Assembly (NCBI GenBank): GCA_020831825.1
Contig: JAFIFW010000012.1
Coordinates: 248,001 to 312,000 of the forward strand
Direction: 5' to 3'
From: Methylophaga sp.
GTDB taxonomy: Bacteria; Pseudomonadota; Gammaproteobacteria; Nitrosococcales; Methylophagaceae
DNA: 64,000 nt
Positions 1 to 8,152 of the stretch are shown here, one piece after another (the first letter of the stretch is position 1; each line of letters begins with the position of its first letter). The notes beneath the pieces were generated by a model. That model searched no databases and was not told the DNA's origin. It worked only from the letters and a program-made list of their open reading frames with translations. Both the position numbers and the translations under genes were made by a program.

Positions 1-1
1 C

Positions 2-652
2 AGCCCGCTATATCGTGGCAGAGTACCCATTGAGTCGGTGCACATGGCGGTCGGCAGACTGGGCCAGGACATGGTCAGAAACATGGTCACGACCCTGGTA
101 ATGGAACAACTGTTCAAAGCAAAATCCCCCAAACTGGAAAAACGGCTGAGAGAACTTTGGAAACACAGTACTGAAGTCGCTGCCTTGAGTCGGGTCATCG
201 CCAGTAAACAAAAAGATATCCTGCCAGATGAGGCACTGCTGGCTGGTTTGATTCACGATATTGGCGTCATGCCGATCTTGATGAAAGCCCAAGAACATCC
301 GGAAATGCTCGAGGACAGAAAAAAACTCGACACGCTGATTGGCAACCTTCACGGCAAAATCGGTGGAGCCATTCTGAAGAAGTGGGATTTCCCGGACAAC
401 CTGATTGCAGTAGCCGCCGAACACGAAAATCTCAATCGGAACAGTGGTTCAGATGGTCCAGATCTGGTTGATGTAGTTCAGGCTGCAAACCTGCAAAGCT
501 ACTTCAACACTGACAAAGCGCTTGACCCGAGCACGCGTCACAAGGTGCTCGCTTTTGAAAAGCTGGGCATAGATACCGGCATCAGCGTGGCCGAACTGGA
601 TGAAAGCAGTGCAGAATACGCCGAAGCACTGGCATTGTTTGAGAACATGTAA
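2..652 (+). CDS. HDOD domain protein, 5' end outside the window
   Basis: The reading frame is open from base 2, so the true start lies upstream; the GTG at 38 is only an internal codon. The visible part is the C-terminal half of an HDOD domain (HD-like output domain, PF08668). It has the helix with AGLIHDIG, then the GKIGGAILKKW helix typical of the family, and ends in an acidic tail. HDOD proteins are usually signalling proteins linked to c-di-GMP or stress control; the precise role cannot be read from this fragment. A second HDOD protein lies at 5946-6806. The family call is fairly sure and the function is unknown. Confidence 0.85.
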   Translation, partial: SPLYRGRVPIESVHMAVGRLGQDMVRNMVTTLVMEQLFKAKSPKLEKRLRELWKHSTEVAALSRVIASKQKDILPDEALLAGLIHDIGVMPILMKAQEHPEMLEDRKKLDTLIGNLHGKIGGAILKKWDFPDNLIAVAAEHENLNRNSGSDGPDLVDVVQAANLQSYFNTDKALDPSTRHKVLAFEKLGIDTGISVAELDESSAEYAEALALFENM

Positions 653-724
653 ACTCAGCTGGCGAGACCAGGCCAGCAGCTAAGCCAGCATTGCCGTTGT
701 TCGGTATATGCTGATGGAGATGCG

Positions 725-1372
725 ATGGCAGGTTCTGAAAACACAGGATTCAAGGGCACCATCAAGCGCCTGCTGACAGTGATCCTTATATCGATGGTGT
801 TGGGCAGCATCTGGTTTTATGTTTACCTGATTGTCGGCTTGTCCAGTACCTATCTAACAATGCCCGCGCCGCTTTGGGATGCACTGAAAAGTCTCACGCC
901 TTTTTTAATCGTAACCGCGGGTATTCTGTACATTGCCAGTTGGCGAGGAGCGGCCTGTCTGCTCTATGGACTCAGCCTGTTGTTAATCGTGATTGCACTG
1001 GTCTATGACCGGCATCGCACTCAGGTCGAGCAACAAAAACACATCGAAAACAATCAACGTGCCGCCGAACTCGCCACAGCAGATGCCGAGCAGGTGTTGT
1101 TATGTTCCAATGGCGAAAAACTGCTGATCGTCAGTAGTTTGGGCACCACAGAACAAATTCCGGTACTGGATATATTGCTGGTCAGACAGGATGGTCAATT
1201 ACAACAGCGCCCGCTGGCAACCACCGGTTTGAGGCATGTGCCACGCATACAGCCGGACATGGACAAATATCTGGACGATACGGTTGAATGCCGAAATGAA
1301 ACTTTCAACTCAGCCGCAGAGCTGGTCGACTACCTGCAACAATTCATTGCTGATAATCAACCGCGCTTATAG
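725..1372 (+). CDS. Hypothetical inner-membrane protein
   Basis: 215 aa. ATG at 725 is preceded by GGAGA with 3-4 bases of spacing, which supports this start. Three hydrophobic segments are visible, at about residues 15-37, 56-72 and 78-95. They are followed by a charged Gln-rich stretch and a soluble C-terminal domain of about 110 residues containing single cysteines. I do not recognise the family. It is 72 bases downstream of the HDOD gene on the same strand and may be co-transcribed with it. It is a real coding frame: good RBS, uniform codon use and no competing frame. Confidence 0.7.
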   Translation: MAGSENTGFKGTIKRLLTVILISMVLGSIWFYVYLIVGLSSTYLTMPAPLWDALKSLTPFLIVTAGILYIASWRGAACLLYGLSLLLIVIALVYDRHRTQVEQQKHIENNQRAAELATADAEQVLLCSNGEKLLIVSSLGTTEQIPVLDILLVRQDGQLQQRPLATTGLRHVPRIQPDMDKYLDDTVECRNETFNSAAELVDYLQQFIADNQPRL

Positions 1373-1377
1373 CAAAA

Positions 1378-1638
1378 TCATTTTAACTGTGACTTAAGCT
1401 GCTGCTTGCGCGCTTCGCCAATAGCATTCCAGTGGATATTTCTCAGAGCACCCTCAAAAGAATAGAGGTAATAGCAGACGGGTAAAGTCTCGTCAGGATA
1501 GCGAGACTTGATCAAGCGATGCGTTTCAACGGCTCCCAGACGACGTAAATCTGCTTCAGTGAATATGCCCACTTCATTGAGTCTGTTTGCGAGTTTCTGA
1601 CCAATGTTTTTAAGTTGCATCAGTTGATTAGCCGCCAT
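1378..1638 (-). CDS. TfoX C-terminal domain protein
   Basis: 86 aa if started at the ATG at 1638 (protein beginning MAANQLMQLKNIG). A longer frame to 1692 is open but would run deep into the upstream gene. The sequence matches the TfoX C-terminal domain (PF04994): a helix-hairpin-helix-like start (LKNIGQKLANRLNEVGI), then the family pattern ending in ALRNIHWNAI. In larger TfoX/Sxy proteins this domain follows the competence-regulator N-domain; stand-alone copies like this have no assigned function. Its start overlaps the 3' end of the CHMI-like gene by 11 bases, so the two are probably translationally coupled. It converges with the + strand gene ending at 1372. Confidence 0.8.
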   Translation of the reverse strand: MAANQLMQLKNIGQKLANRLNEVGIFTEADLRRLGAVETHRLIKSRYPDETLPVCYYLYSFEGALRNIHWNAIGEARKQQLKSQLK

Positions 1639-1990
1639 GTGCCTCGTCCTCAAACACCTGTTTGGTATAGGCGGCACTGTCCATTTCAACAATCTCGACC
1701 GTAATCGACACCGAACCCAACACCAATTCGCTGACTGCCTGCAAGATTTCCGAGGACAAATATTGCTTCTGTGACACAGAGCGACCTTGGTGCAAGCGAA
1801 CTGTCACATGAATGAAGTCGCTGATTTTTTCATCGAGAATAAACAGATCATAACCCTGCGCCCGGCTTTTGATATGGGCAGGTGCGAACAAACCTGAGTC
1901 TTCAGCCACATCATGCACTGTGCCCAGCAAATCAGCGGGGGAGAGGCGATCTAACAGAGTGTTGGAATATTCAACGATACAATGTGGCAA
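1628..1990 (-). CDS. 5-carboxymethyl-2-hydroxymuconate delta-isomerase-like tautomerase
   Basis: 120 aa, beginning MPHCIVEYS. The Pro directly after Met is the catalytic N-terminal proline of the tautomerase superfamily after Met removal, and the whole length fits the CHMI family (HpcD/HpaF, PF02962). In homoprotocatechuate degradation CHMI isomerises 5-carboxymethyl-2-hydroxymuconate, but no other genes of that pathway are nearby. The true substrate is therefore unknown and the name should be read as a family name. It is first in a two-gene unit with the TfoX-C gene that overlaps its end. Confidence in family is high and in substrate is low. Confidence 0.8.
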   Translation of the reverse strand: MPHCIVEYSNTLLDRLSPADLLGTVHDVAEDSGLFAPAHIKSRAQGYDLFILDEKISDFIHVTVRLHQGRSVSQKQYLSSEILQAVSELVLGSVSITVEIVEMDSAAYTKQVFEDEAHGG

Positions 1991-2119
1991 CTGACCTGCT
2001 CCCGATTTGTCATTTCAGTTTAATACAATGATTGATGTACTTGTTTTAGCTTCTGATATTGCCATCCGAACAATGCACAGGCAACATGTCATCACGCCTA
2101 CCTGATCAGGAGCATCGCC

Positions 2120-2551
2120 GTGCAACGATTATCACTCTATTCACTGTGTCTCGCTACCAATTGTTTTTTTGCCGCAGCGGTTATGGCCGACACGCCCAAT
2201 CTGGCCCCGGGACTGTGGACACACACCACCACATCGACTATTGAGGGTCCGGTCAGCTTTCCGGCACAAACTGAAACACATCAGGAATGCCTGAAACAGG
2301 ATGATCTCGATAAAGGTCTGGATCTACTGGACTTGCCAGATGACTGTGCAGTATCAAAAGCTGACATTAGCCATGATCGGATGGATTTTGCCATGCAATG
2401 TAATGTCGAGGGCATGCAGGCCAAGTTCACCGGACATGCCACTTTCCACGGTAACCGGATGCAGGGACAAATGAGCAGTGATATGGATACGCCGATGGGC
2501 AAAATGCAAATGAACATGAATTACACTGCCGAACGTGTGGGTGATTGTTAA
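2120..2551 (+). CDS. DUF3617 family secreted protein
   Basis: 143 aa from a GTG start at 2120, preceded by an AGGAG-like stretch. The N-terminus is a signal peptide (hydrophobic run LCLATNCFFAAAV, likely cleavage after VMA). The mature part begins with the APGLWTHT pattern of DUF3617 proteins and contains three or four cysteines that could form disulfides, including one next to the C-terminus. It is Met-rich towards the C-terminus (MGKMQMNMN). DUF3617 proteins are periplasmic and of unknown function. It is followed after 15 bases by the NlpC/P60 lipoprotein gene. Confidence 0.8.
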   Translation: MQRLSLYSLCLATNCFFAAAVMADTPNLAPGLWTHTTTSTIEGPVSFPAQTETHQECLKQDDLDKGLDLLDLPDDCAVSKADISHDRMDFAMQCNVEGMQAKFTGHATFHGNRMQGQMSSDMDTPMGKMQMNMNYTAERVGDC

Positions 2552-2566
2552 CAAGGGCATTTGATC

Positions 2567-3130
2567 ATGCTTCAGGGCTTATCTCCATTGTTTATGCGCA
2601 GCCAAGGCTGGCGATGGCTGCTAACCATTATTTTGCTGATAAGCCTCAGCGGCTGTCAGACCAGTCCGCCCCTGGATACGGTAAGCTCGAGAGATTATCG
2701 ACCCCATCTCCCGGCACCCGATGTCCGTGCCCCTGCCGCCGTAGCATTACAGCTACTTTATCAACAGCATTACCTCTGGCATGGAACACCCTACCGTATG
2801 GGTGGTAATAATCGCAGCGGAATTGATTGTTCCGGTTTTGTTCAGGTGACCTACCGGGATCTGTTTGGGATAGATTTACCAAGAAGAACAGACCAGCAAG
2901 TGCATGTTGGCAGACAAATCACAAAATCTGAGTTGCAAGCGGGTGATTTGATTTTTTTCAGAGAGGGTCGTCATGTCGGCATTTATCTGGAAAACCGTCA
3001 ATTCCTGCATGCTTCAACTCGCCGGGGAGTGATTATCTCCAGTCTGGATAACAGCTATTGGTCGCAGCGCTTCTGGCGTGCGGTGCAAATCCGTGACCAT
3101 GGCTACACCACTTCAGCCTATCAGCCATAA
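2567..3130 (+). CDS. NlpC/P60 family lipoprotein (cell-wall endopeptidase)
   Basis: About 187 aa. ATG at 2567 is preferred over the TTG two codons earlier; AAGGG lies about 10 bases upstream. The N-terminus is a lipoprotein signal with lipobox LSGC, so the mature protein is membrane-anchored. The NlpC/P60 domain follows with catalytic Cys in IDCSGFVQ, His in GRHVGIYL and a third polar position in FLHAST. Members such as Spr/MepS cut peptide cross-links or stem peptides of peptidoglycan. Its stop codon overlaps the start of the MAPEG gene (TAATG). Family call is firm; the exact bond cut is inferred. Confidence 0.9.
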   Translation: MLQGLSPLFMRSQGWRWLLTIILLISLSGCQTSPPLDTVSSRDYRPHLPAPDVRAPAAVALQLLYQQHYLWHGTPYRMGGNNRSGIDCSGFVQVTYRDLFGIDLPRRTDQQVHVGRQITKSELQAGDLIFFREGRHVGIYLENRQFLHASTRRGVIISSLDNSYWSQRFWRAVQIRDHGYTTSAYQP

Positions 3131-3552
3131 TGTCGGCCGATAGCTACTTGCTTGCCCACACCGGCATTTTTGTCATCCTGCTGACGCTGTTGGTGCAATG
3201 GTTTATCGCCAGCAAAACCAAAGCCTCACAACCCCGTGCCATTCCTGGCAAACTGGATCCTTCCCTTAGTCATGAGTCTTTTGTATTCCGAGCACACCGC
3301 ACCTTTCAGAACTCACTGGAAAACCTGCCGCTGATGTTAGGCACTGCCTTTTTGGCACTGTTTATCGGTGTAAATGCGTTATGGACCGGTATCTTTATCT
3401 GGCTATTTGCAATGGCTCGAATAGGCCACATGGCACTCTATTACGCCATTGCTACCGAAACCAACCCCAGCCCACGCACTTGGTTTTTTATGCTTGGCCT
3501 GATCGCCAATGTCGGGTTACTGGGGCTATGTGGCGCCACACTGCTGCTGTGA
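3130..3552 (+). CDS. MAPEG family membrane protein
   Basis: 140 aa with four hydrophobic segments, fitting the MAPEG fold (PF01124). Characteristic features are the FRAHRTFQNSLENLP motif after the first helix and loop, and ARIGHMALYYA before the last helices. Eukaryotic MAPEG proteins are glutathione-dependent enzymes; bacterial ones of this size are mostly uncharacterised, and enzymatic activity here is not shown. Translationally coupled to the preceding lipoprotein gene through a one-base TAATG overlap. Confidence 0.85.
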   Translation: MSADSYLLAHTGIFVILLTLLVQWFIASKTKASQPRAIPGKLDPSLSHESFVFRAHRTFQNSLENLPLMLGTAFLALFIGVNALWTGIFIWLFAMARIGHMALYYAIATETNPSPRTWFFMLGLIANVGLLGLCGATLLL

Positions 3553-3559
3553 ACTTTGA

Positions 3560-3935
3560 GAATGTAGCATGCTCTATCACAGGGGTACTTCTTGATAGCC
3601 TTCGCAATAGCAGCGAGATTGGTTTTCATGTGAAACAGCAACATCAGCACAGCCGGCAAAAACAAGGTCAGCAGTATTAACCCATCCAGACAACTCCCCC
3701 AAAGCGTTCGACCCCCACAACAGCACACCCAGCGCAGCACAGACAATCTGCACACCATCCAGCACAATCATCTGAGCCACTACATCACGCAGTTGAGTTT
3801 TTTCAGCTTGATTGTCGGGATTGAGCCTGCCTCTTTTTTCCGCCAGTTGCTGTGCGAATATAGGCCACCACCGCGACCAACAGCGTCAATAATGTAAATT
3901 GCGATGCTCTTCTCAATACAGATAGATTCAGTCAT
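3560..3935 (-). pseudogene. Frameshifted small membrane protein gene
   Basis: Read from ATG 3935 leftwards, no single frame carries a whole protein, but protein-like segments continue from frame to frame. First comes MTESICIEKSIAIY, then a hydrophobic helix (LLTLLVAVVAYIRTAT) in the next frame. A charged stretch and second helix (MIVLDGVQIVCAALGVLLW) follow in the third frame, then a third helix (ILLTLFLPAVLMLLFHM) plus a basic tail in the first frame again. Each change is in the same direction and equals one extra base. Shifts sit near the six-T run at about 3834-3839 and the five-C run at about 3699. Either a decayed gene of a three-helix protein or sequencing errors; I cannot decide which. 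The family is not recognised. Confidence 0.5.
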
Positions 3936-4037
3936 GGCAGCATCCTCACAATAGAAAAAGGCCCGGCCTGACCAGGCCCTGTTGAATAAAACGCTATAAA
4001 CTAGTGAAGCAAGTTCACGACAGTTTTTCAGAGAAAC

Positions 4038-4565
4038 ATGATGACGATAAGAACTTTCCGCGGGCATCAGCCCAAACTGGGGAAAAAGGTCTGGATTGAT
4101 GACAGTGCGGTGGTGATTGGTGATGTCCAGATCGGCGATGACAGTTCCGTCTGGCCACTGGTATCCATTCGCGGCGATATGCATCAAATCCGCATTGGCA
4201 AACGCACCAGTATTCAGGACAATTCCTGTTTACACATCACGCATGCCAGTGAGTTCAAGCCAGAGGGACATCCCCTGTTCATTGGCGATGATGTCACCGT
4301 CGGTCACATGGTGATGTTGCATGGCTGTACCATCGGCAATCAGGTCCTGGTGGGCATGTCTTCAACCATTCTTGATGGCGCAGTGATTGAAGATCAGGTG
4401 GTCATTGGCGCAGGTTCACTGGTGCCACCCGGCAAACGACTCGAATCCGGCTACCTCTACTACGGATCACCGGTCCAGCAAATCCGCCCGCTCACCGCTG
4501 CTGAACTCGACTACTTTCTGTATGCCTGTCAGAACTACGTCAAACTGAAAGACGAGTATCTCTAG
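4038..4565 (+). CDS. yrdA: Gamma-carbonic anhydrase-like hexapeptide protein (YrdA family)
   Basis: 175 aa left-handed beta-helix protein built of hexapeptide repeats. Metal-site histidines are visible in CLHITH and in GHMVMLHGC, at the spacing seen in YrdA/PaaY/CaiE-type gamma carbonic anhydrases. Many members bind zinc, but activity differs between them, so carbonic anhydrase activity is inferred. There are two adjacent ATG codons (4038 and 4041); either could be the start. Its last 26 bases overlap the end of the convergent sthA gene. Length is normal for the family. Confidence 0.88.
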   Translation: MMTIRTFRGHQPKLGKKVWIDDSAVVIGDVQIGDDSSVWPLVSIRGDMHQIRIGKRTSIQDNSCLHITHASEFKPEGHPLFIGDDVTVGHMVMLHGCTIGNQVLVGMSSTILDGAVIEDQVVIGAGSLVPPGKRLESGYLYYGSPVQQIRPLTAAELDYFLYACQNYVKLKDEYL

Positions 4566-5949
4566 GCCGTTGACTCAGGATATCCAGCGCCGCAATGCGG
4601 TAGGCTTCAGCCAGGGTTGGAAAGTTGAATGTGTTTTCAACAAAAATATCCACTTCTGCACCTTTCAGCATCGCCATCTGCCCGGTGTGAATCAGTTCGG
4701 TAGCTCCTTCACCAACACACATGATGCCGAGAATTTCTCGCCCTGAACTATCTGCCACAATCTTCAACATGCCTTCGGTATTACCGGAAATCTGCCCTCG
4801 GGCAACTTCCGAAAAATGAGCAATGCCGACCAGAATGTCCGCATCGTGTTGTCTTGCCTGTTGCTCTGTCAGTCCCACAGATGATAACTCGGGGATGGAA
4901 TAAATGCCGGCAGGAATCAAATGGCTGAATTGAGCCGTTTCAAGTCCCAGAATGTTGCAGGTGGCTCGCCTGCCCTGCTCCATTGAAGCTGAGGCCAGTG
5001 ACGGCGAACCAATCACGTCCCCTGCTGCATAGATATTATCCACCGCCGTTTGCAGACGCTCATTGACACTGATAAGCCCACGCTCATTGACTGACAATCC
5101 GGCATTTTCCAAATCCAGATGATCGACATTGGCCAAACGCCCAGCCGCACACAGTAGCTTTTGGCTTGTCACTATCCGGCCACTTTCACACTCGGTCACC
5201 ACCTGACTAATACCATCCCAATACACTTTGCTGACTTGCTCACTACCCAGCCAGGTACCGCCCATCGCTTCAAAGGCTCTCACAAAAGTATCGGTCATAT
5301 CCTTGTCGAGAAATCCAAGAGGATTCGGGTAGCGGTCAATCATCGTGACCTGCACCCCCAGCGCCTGAAAAATAGACGCATACTCACTGGCAATCACCCC
5401 ACCCCCAAGTACAGTCAGACTGGAAGGTAAATAGAGCATCGACAGTATCGAATCACTATCCAGAATATGTTCGTGATCAATCGGCACATTATCCGGGTTT
5501 CTCGGATATGAACCTGTGGCGATAATAATATGCGGTGCACGAACCGTTTGAAGACTGCCATCAACATGGGTGAGCGCCAGTGAGTATCGATCGACAAACC
5601 GGGCACGGGCATGCAGTCTCACCACATGATTACGGGTGATCTGCTCCAGCATGTATGTGTGATGAGATTTCAACACCTCATCCAGCCGGTCAATCAACGT
5701 CACCATTTCAGTATTCTCATCCAGTGAGAATTTTGCCAATGCGGCTGTCTGCCGCATGTTTTTCACCCGCAGTGCATTTTCCCTGAGCGTTTTGGACGGA
5801 ATAGTGCCTTTGTGTACGCAGGCACCACCAAACATGCTGTCCTGTTCGATAATAGCAACTGATTTGCCTGCCTTGGCAGCTTGTATGGCTGATTTCTGGC
5901 CGGCCGGCCCACTGCCTATGACGATAAAGTCATAATCATATTCACTCAT
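4540..5949 (-). CDS. sthA: Soluble pyridine nucleotide transhydrogenase
   Basis: 469 aa, full length. Domains in order: FAD-binding Rossmann motif (IGSGPAG, residues about 11-17), the CVHKGTIPSK segment near residue 45, an NAD(P)-binding domain with LGGGVIASEYA, a second FAD motif with YAAGDVIGSPSLAS, and the C-terminal dimerisation domain (TFNFPTLAEAYR). The segment around CVHKG has only one cysteine where lipoamide dehydrogenase and glutathione reductase have a redox disulfide. This is the known signature of SthA/UdhA. SthA moves reducing equivalents between NADPH and NAD+ in the cytoplasm. Its start overlaps the stop of the upstream HDOD gene (ATGA). Confidence 0.92.
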   Translation of the reverse strand: MSEYDYDFIVIGSGPAGQKSAIQAAKAGKSVAIIEQDSMFGGACVHKGTIPSKTLRENALRVKNMRQTAALAKFSLDENTEMVTLIDRLDEVLKSHHTYMLEQITRNHVVRLHARARFVDRYSLALTHVDGSLQTVRAPHIIIATGSYPRNPDNVPIDHEHILDSDSILSMLYLPSSLTVLGGGVIASEYASIFQALGVQVTMIDRYPNPLGFLDKDMTDTFVRAFEAMGGTWLGSEQVSKVYWDGISQVVTECESGRIVTSQKLLCAAGRLANVDHLDLENAGLSVNERGLISVNERLQTAVDNIYAAGDVIGSPSLASASMEQGRRATCNILGLETAQFSHLIPAGIYSIPELSSVGLTEQQARQHDADILVGIAHFSEVARGQISGNTEGMLKIVADSSGREILGIMCVGEGATELIHTGQMAMLKGAEVDIFVENTFNFPTLAEAYRIAALDILSQRPRDTRLSV

Positions 5950-6806
5950 GCCGTCAGACCTTTCAGCCGCTGTTCGATCACTTCCTGCATCGACAACAAC
6001 TGCTGGGTTTCCTCTGGATAGATATTGAGCTGATTGATCGACGGCAATTCACCAAACTGGGCCAGGTTCCCAGTCTGTCCTGTAAACATGGCTTCGGCAA
6101 AATGTTTGGCTGCATCAACAACTGCGGCCATTTTAGAAGCGGCCCCATCATTGAATGGACTTGCCAGATGTTCGATAGTGTCCACGACCAACGCTGGCAT
6201 GTGCCAGCGCCGCACCACCATAGTCGACACATCCAGCCAGTATTGGTCTTCCAGCGTGTGAACTTCGTCGGGATCAAGCGCCAGATTATCTTGCGAAGCA
6301 ATATCTATCAGTGTTTGCAAAATGGCCGGGCGGCCAATCGAATGAATCAAACCTGCCAGGAAGGCCACTTCCACGTTGACACGGCAGTGACGGGCAATCT
6401 CCTTAGCCCACAGGGAAGTCGCCAGTGCATGATGCCAATTGGCTTCCACATAAGTTTCATAACCGGGGGTATTAAAAAGCTTGGCGCTGAGTACTGCAGA
6501 AATAGCTATCTCACTGATCACATTCATGCCCAGCCGGGCAATTGCCTGTTGCAATGAGACCAGATTAGCCATCGGCGTGTAAGCAGCCGAATTGGCAATC
6601 CGCATCACATGTCCAGCCAAGGCAGGGTCAGTTTGAATCAACTGCGCCATTTGACTGGCATCAGAGTCTTTATCGTTGGCCAGCGCAAATGCCCGATTGG
6701 CAATCTCAGGCAACATGGGCACCTCAACAAAGCCTTCAACAATCGCCTGCTTCAGTAAATCCTCCAGCGTCACCGGCTGGCCAGTTTCTTGATTATCGTC
6801 TTGCAT
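5946..6806 (-). CDS. HDOD domain protein
   Basis: 286 aa. An N-terminal segment (LPEIANRAFALANDKDSD) is followed by the HDOD core. It includes DPALAGHVMRIANSAAY and LQQAIARLGMNVISEIAI, which are the family's hallmark helices. The position equivalent to the HD pair reads LIHSIG, so the metal-binding Asp is replaced by Ser, and catalysis by an HD mechanism is not expected. HDOD proteins act as signalling scaffolds. It overlaps sthA by four bases (ATGA) and is the first gene of that pair. Confidence 0.88.
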   Translation of the reverse strand: MQDDNQETGQPVTLEDLLKQAIVEGFVEVPMLPEIANRAFALANDKDSDASQMAQLIQTDPALAGHVMRIANSAAYTPMANLVSLQQAIARLGMNVISEIAISAVLSAKLFNTPGYETYVEANWHHALATSLWAKEIARHCRVNVEVAFLAGLIHSIGRPAILQTLIDIASQDNLALDPDEVHTLEDQYWLDVSTMVVRRWHMPALVVDTIEHLASPFNDGAASKMAAVVDAAKHFAEAMFTGQTGNLAQFGELPSINQLNIYPEETQQLLSMQEVIEQRLKGLTA

Positions 6807-7243
6807 CTCTCAAATCCATTTATAACAAAGGTCTTGGTTTTGTCTGACGTTCAGAACTCTTTGGTTCTGTTGTTCCACAGCGAAACTACCACTAATCGGG
6901 CGGTTGCGTCTATCTGCTTGCCGTTGTGAAGGACTGCTCCCTTTTACAAACTAAGTTGTCAATGCCATCCACGACTGCTGAGAATTCGGACTTGCCTATT
7001 TGGCTATCTCACAAGACGGCAGCAATCGCGCCCCGTCTTCGGCTAAAGTTGGATTACCTTGGCTTGGACTGACTAGGCCATTGAGCAAACGCACCTCAAA
7101 CTCAACCCTAGCAAAGTGAAATGATGCACAGTGCATGCTCCCAGATATGAGCATTATCGATCATCTTTGTCATAACTCGTCACCTTGACTGAGACTTTCC
7201 AAATCGCTGAATATTGCGAATTCATCACTTCAAATAAGCAGGC
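6807..7243. other. Intergenic stretch, no gene seen
   Basis: About 440 bases between two divergently transcribed units. I see no reading frame with protein-like composition, no tRNA fold and no strong terminator. It must hold the promoter of the HDOD-sthA unit (right-hand to left) and it ends at the ArsR promoter described separately. Several stops in all frames make a decayed gene possible, but nothing recognisable remains. Confidence 0.6.
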
Positions 7244-7272
7244 TTGAAATTCACAACTGGCAGGACTATATT
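7244..7272 (+). promoter_or_regulatory. Sigma-70 promoter of the arsR-type/His-rich operon
   Basis: TTGAAA at 7244-7249 and TATATT at 7267-7272 are separated by exactly 17 bases, a near-consensus housekeeping promoter. It lies about 30 bases before the GTG start of the ArsR-family gene. The adjacent imperfect palindrome would put repressor binding just downstream of the transcription start. Confidence 0.7.
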
Positions 7273-7281
7273 AACGACATT

Positions 7282-7300
7282 ACATCGAATATTGGAATGT
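7282..7300. promoter_or_regulatory. Probable ArsR/SmtB-family operator
   Basis: An imperfect inverted repeat centred on AATATT (7288-7293): left arm ACATCG, right arm GGAATGT. ArsR/SmtB repressors bind AT-centred inverted repeats of this kind that overlap their own promoter. Position between the -10 element and the start codon fits autorepression released by metal. This is inference from position and symmetry only. Confidence 0.5.
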
Positions 7301-7303
7301 TGA

Positions 7304-7654
7304 GTGGAAGCCTGTAACCAAGATGAACATCATTCGCCGCAATCTGTAGTTGCTGAACCAAGTGTTCAACAACTGGAGCGCACGGCTGCATTGTTCAAGG
7401 CACTCGGAGATCCTGCACGGCTGGCATTGCTCTATCGCCTGCGGCAAGGCGAACGCTGCGTAGGTGATCTCGTCGGTGATGACAAACTCTCCACTGTATC
7501 AGCGCGCTTGCAAACCCTGCTCAATGCCAATCTGGTCACCCGGCGACGCGATGCCAGACATTTGTACTACCAACTTGCTGATCAGCATGTTGTTGAGTTG
7601 TTCGAAAACGCCATAGCACACGCCAACGAAAAAACTTTAATCCAAGGAGACTGA
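7304..7654 (+). CDS. ArsR/SmtB-family metal-responsive repressor
   Basis: 116 aa from a GTG start. The winged-helix core is clear: LFKALGDPARLALLYRL (first helices), VGDLVGDDKLSTVSARLQTL (recognition helix region), then RRRDARHLYYQLAD (wing). A Cys (RQGERCVGDL) sits at the alpha-3 position used for metal sensing in ArsR/CadC/SmtB. The N-terminus contains C and several His residues (ACNQDEHH), as in Zn/Cd sensors. The next gene, two bases downstream, encodes a His-rich protein, so the operon probably responds to zinc, cadmium, cobalt or nickel. Which metal cannot be read from sequence. The GTG start fits the short distance to the promoter; no in-frame ATG exists nearby. Confidence 0.85.
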   Translation: MEACNQDEHHSPQSVVAEPSVQQLERTAALFKALGDPARLALLYRLRQGERCVGDLVGDDKLSTVSARLQTLLNANLVTRRRDARHLYYQLADQHVVELFENAIAHANEKTLIQGD

Positions 7655-7655
7655 C

Positions 7656-8003
7656 ATGAGCTGCAATATTCACCATGATCATCAGCACAAACACGGTCCT
7701 GATTGCGGTCACACGCAAATCGAACACGACGGCCATATCGATTTTTTACACGATGGACACTTGCATCACCCTCATGCGTCACACATCGACGAGCACACTA
7801 TCGAAGTGACGGCGAAAAATCCTGCAAGCTGTACTCCTCACCATGAATGTGCCGGGCACGATGCAGACCACATTCATGGGCCAGATTGTGGTCATGAAGC
7901 CATTCCACATGGCGATCACATTGATTATCTGGTGGACGGCCATCTGCATCACCCGCATGGCGATCACTGTGATGATCACGGACCGGTCAAAGTACTCAAC
8001 TAG
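7656..8003 (+). CDS. His-rich metal-binding protein with internal duplication
   Basis: 115 aa, about a quarter of them His, with Cys and Asp added. No signal peptide or membrane segment, so cytoplasmic. Two copies of one module are visible. Copy 1 runs from HGPDCGH at about residue 13 to HLHHPH; copy 2 runs from HGPDCGH at about residue 75 to HLHHPH. Both contain DGHLHHPH and the HIDxL segment. A linker with TPHHEC separates them. It is in an operon with the ArsR-type regulator (start two bases after its stop, AAGGAG-type RBS). A role in metal buffering or storage is inferred from composition and context; no enzyme motif is seen. Confidence 0.8.
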   Translation: MSCNIHHDHQHKHGPDCGHTQIEHDGHIDFLHDGHLHHPHASHIDEHTIEVTAKNPASCTPHHECAGHDADHIHGPDCGHEAIPHGDHIDYLVDGHLHHPHGDHCDDHGPVKVLN

Positions 8004-8037
8004 ACTCACGTTTGTAGATTAAACCAGCCCCCCATCC

Positions 8038-8071
8038 AAAAGGGCCAGAGAATTTTCTCTGGCCCTTTTTC
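8038..8071 (+). terminator. Rho-independent terminator
   Basis: A perfect stem AGGGCCAGAGA/TCTCTGGCCCT with a short AT loop, followed by five or more T. It lies 35 bases after the His-rich gene and ends the ArsR operon. A-run on the other side makes it usable in both directions. Confidence 0.9.
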
Positions 8072-8152
8072 ATGTCACCGCATCAGGTTTAAGTCAGGTT
8101 TTATATTCTGGTCATGCGCTAATTTTGCATCACTTTTATGTTTTGGCCGACA

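Noticed and set aside
3961..3986. GGCCTG-ACC-AGGCC hairpin next to an A-run, terminator-like on the minus strand
   Set aside because: No minus-strand gene lies immediately upstream that it could end; left as an unexplained hairpin.
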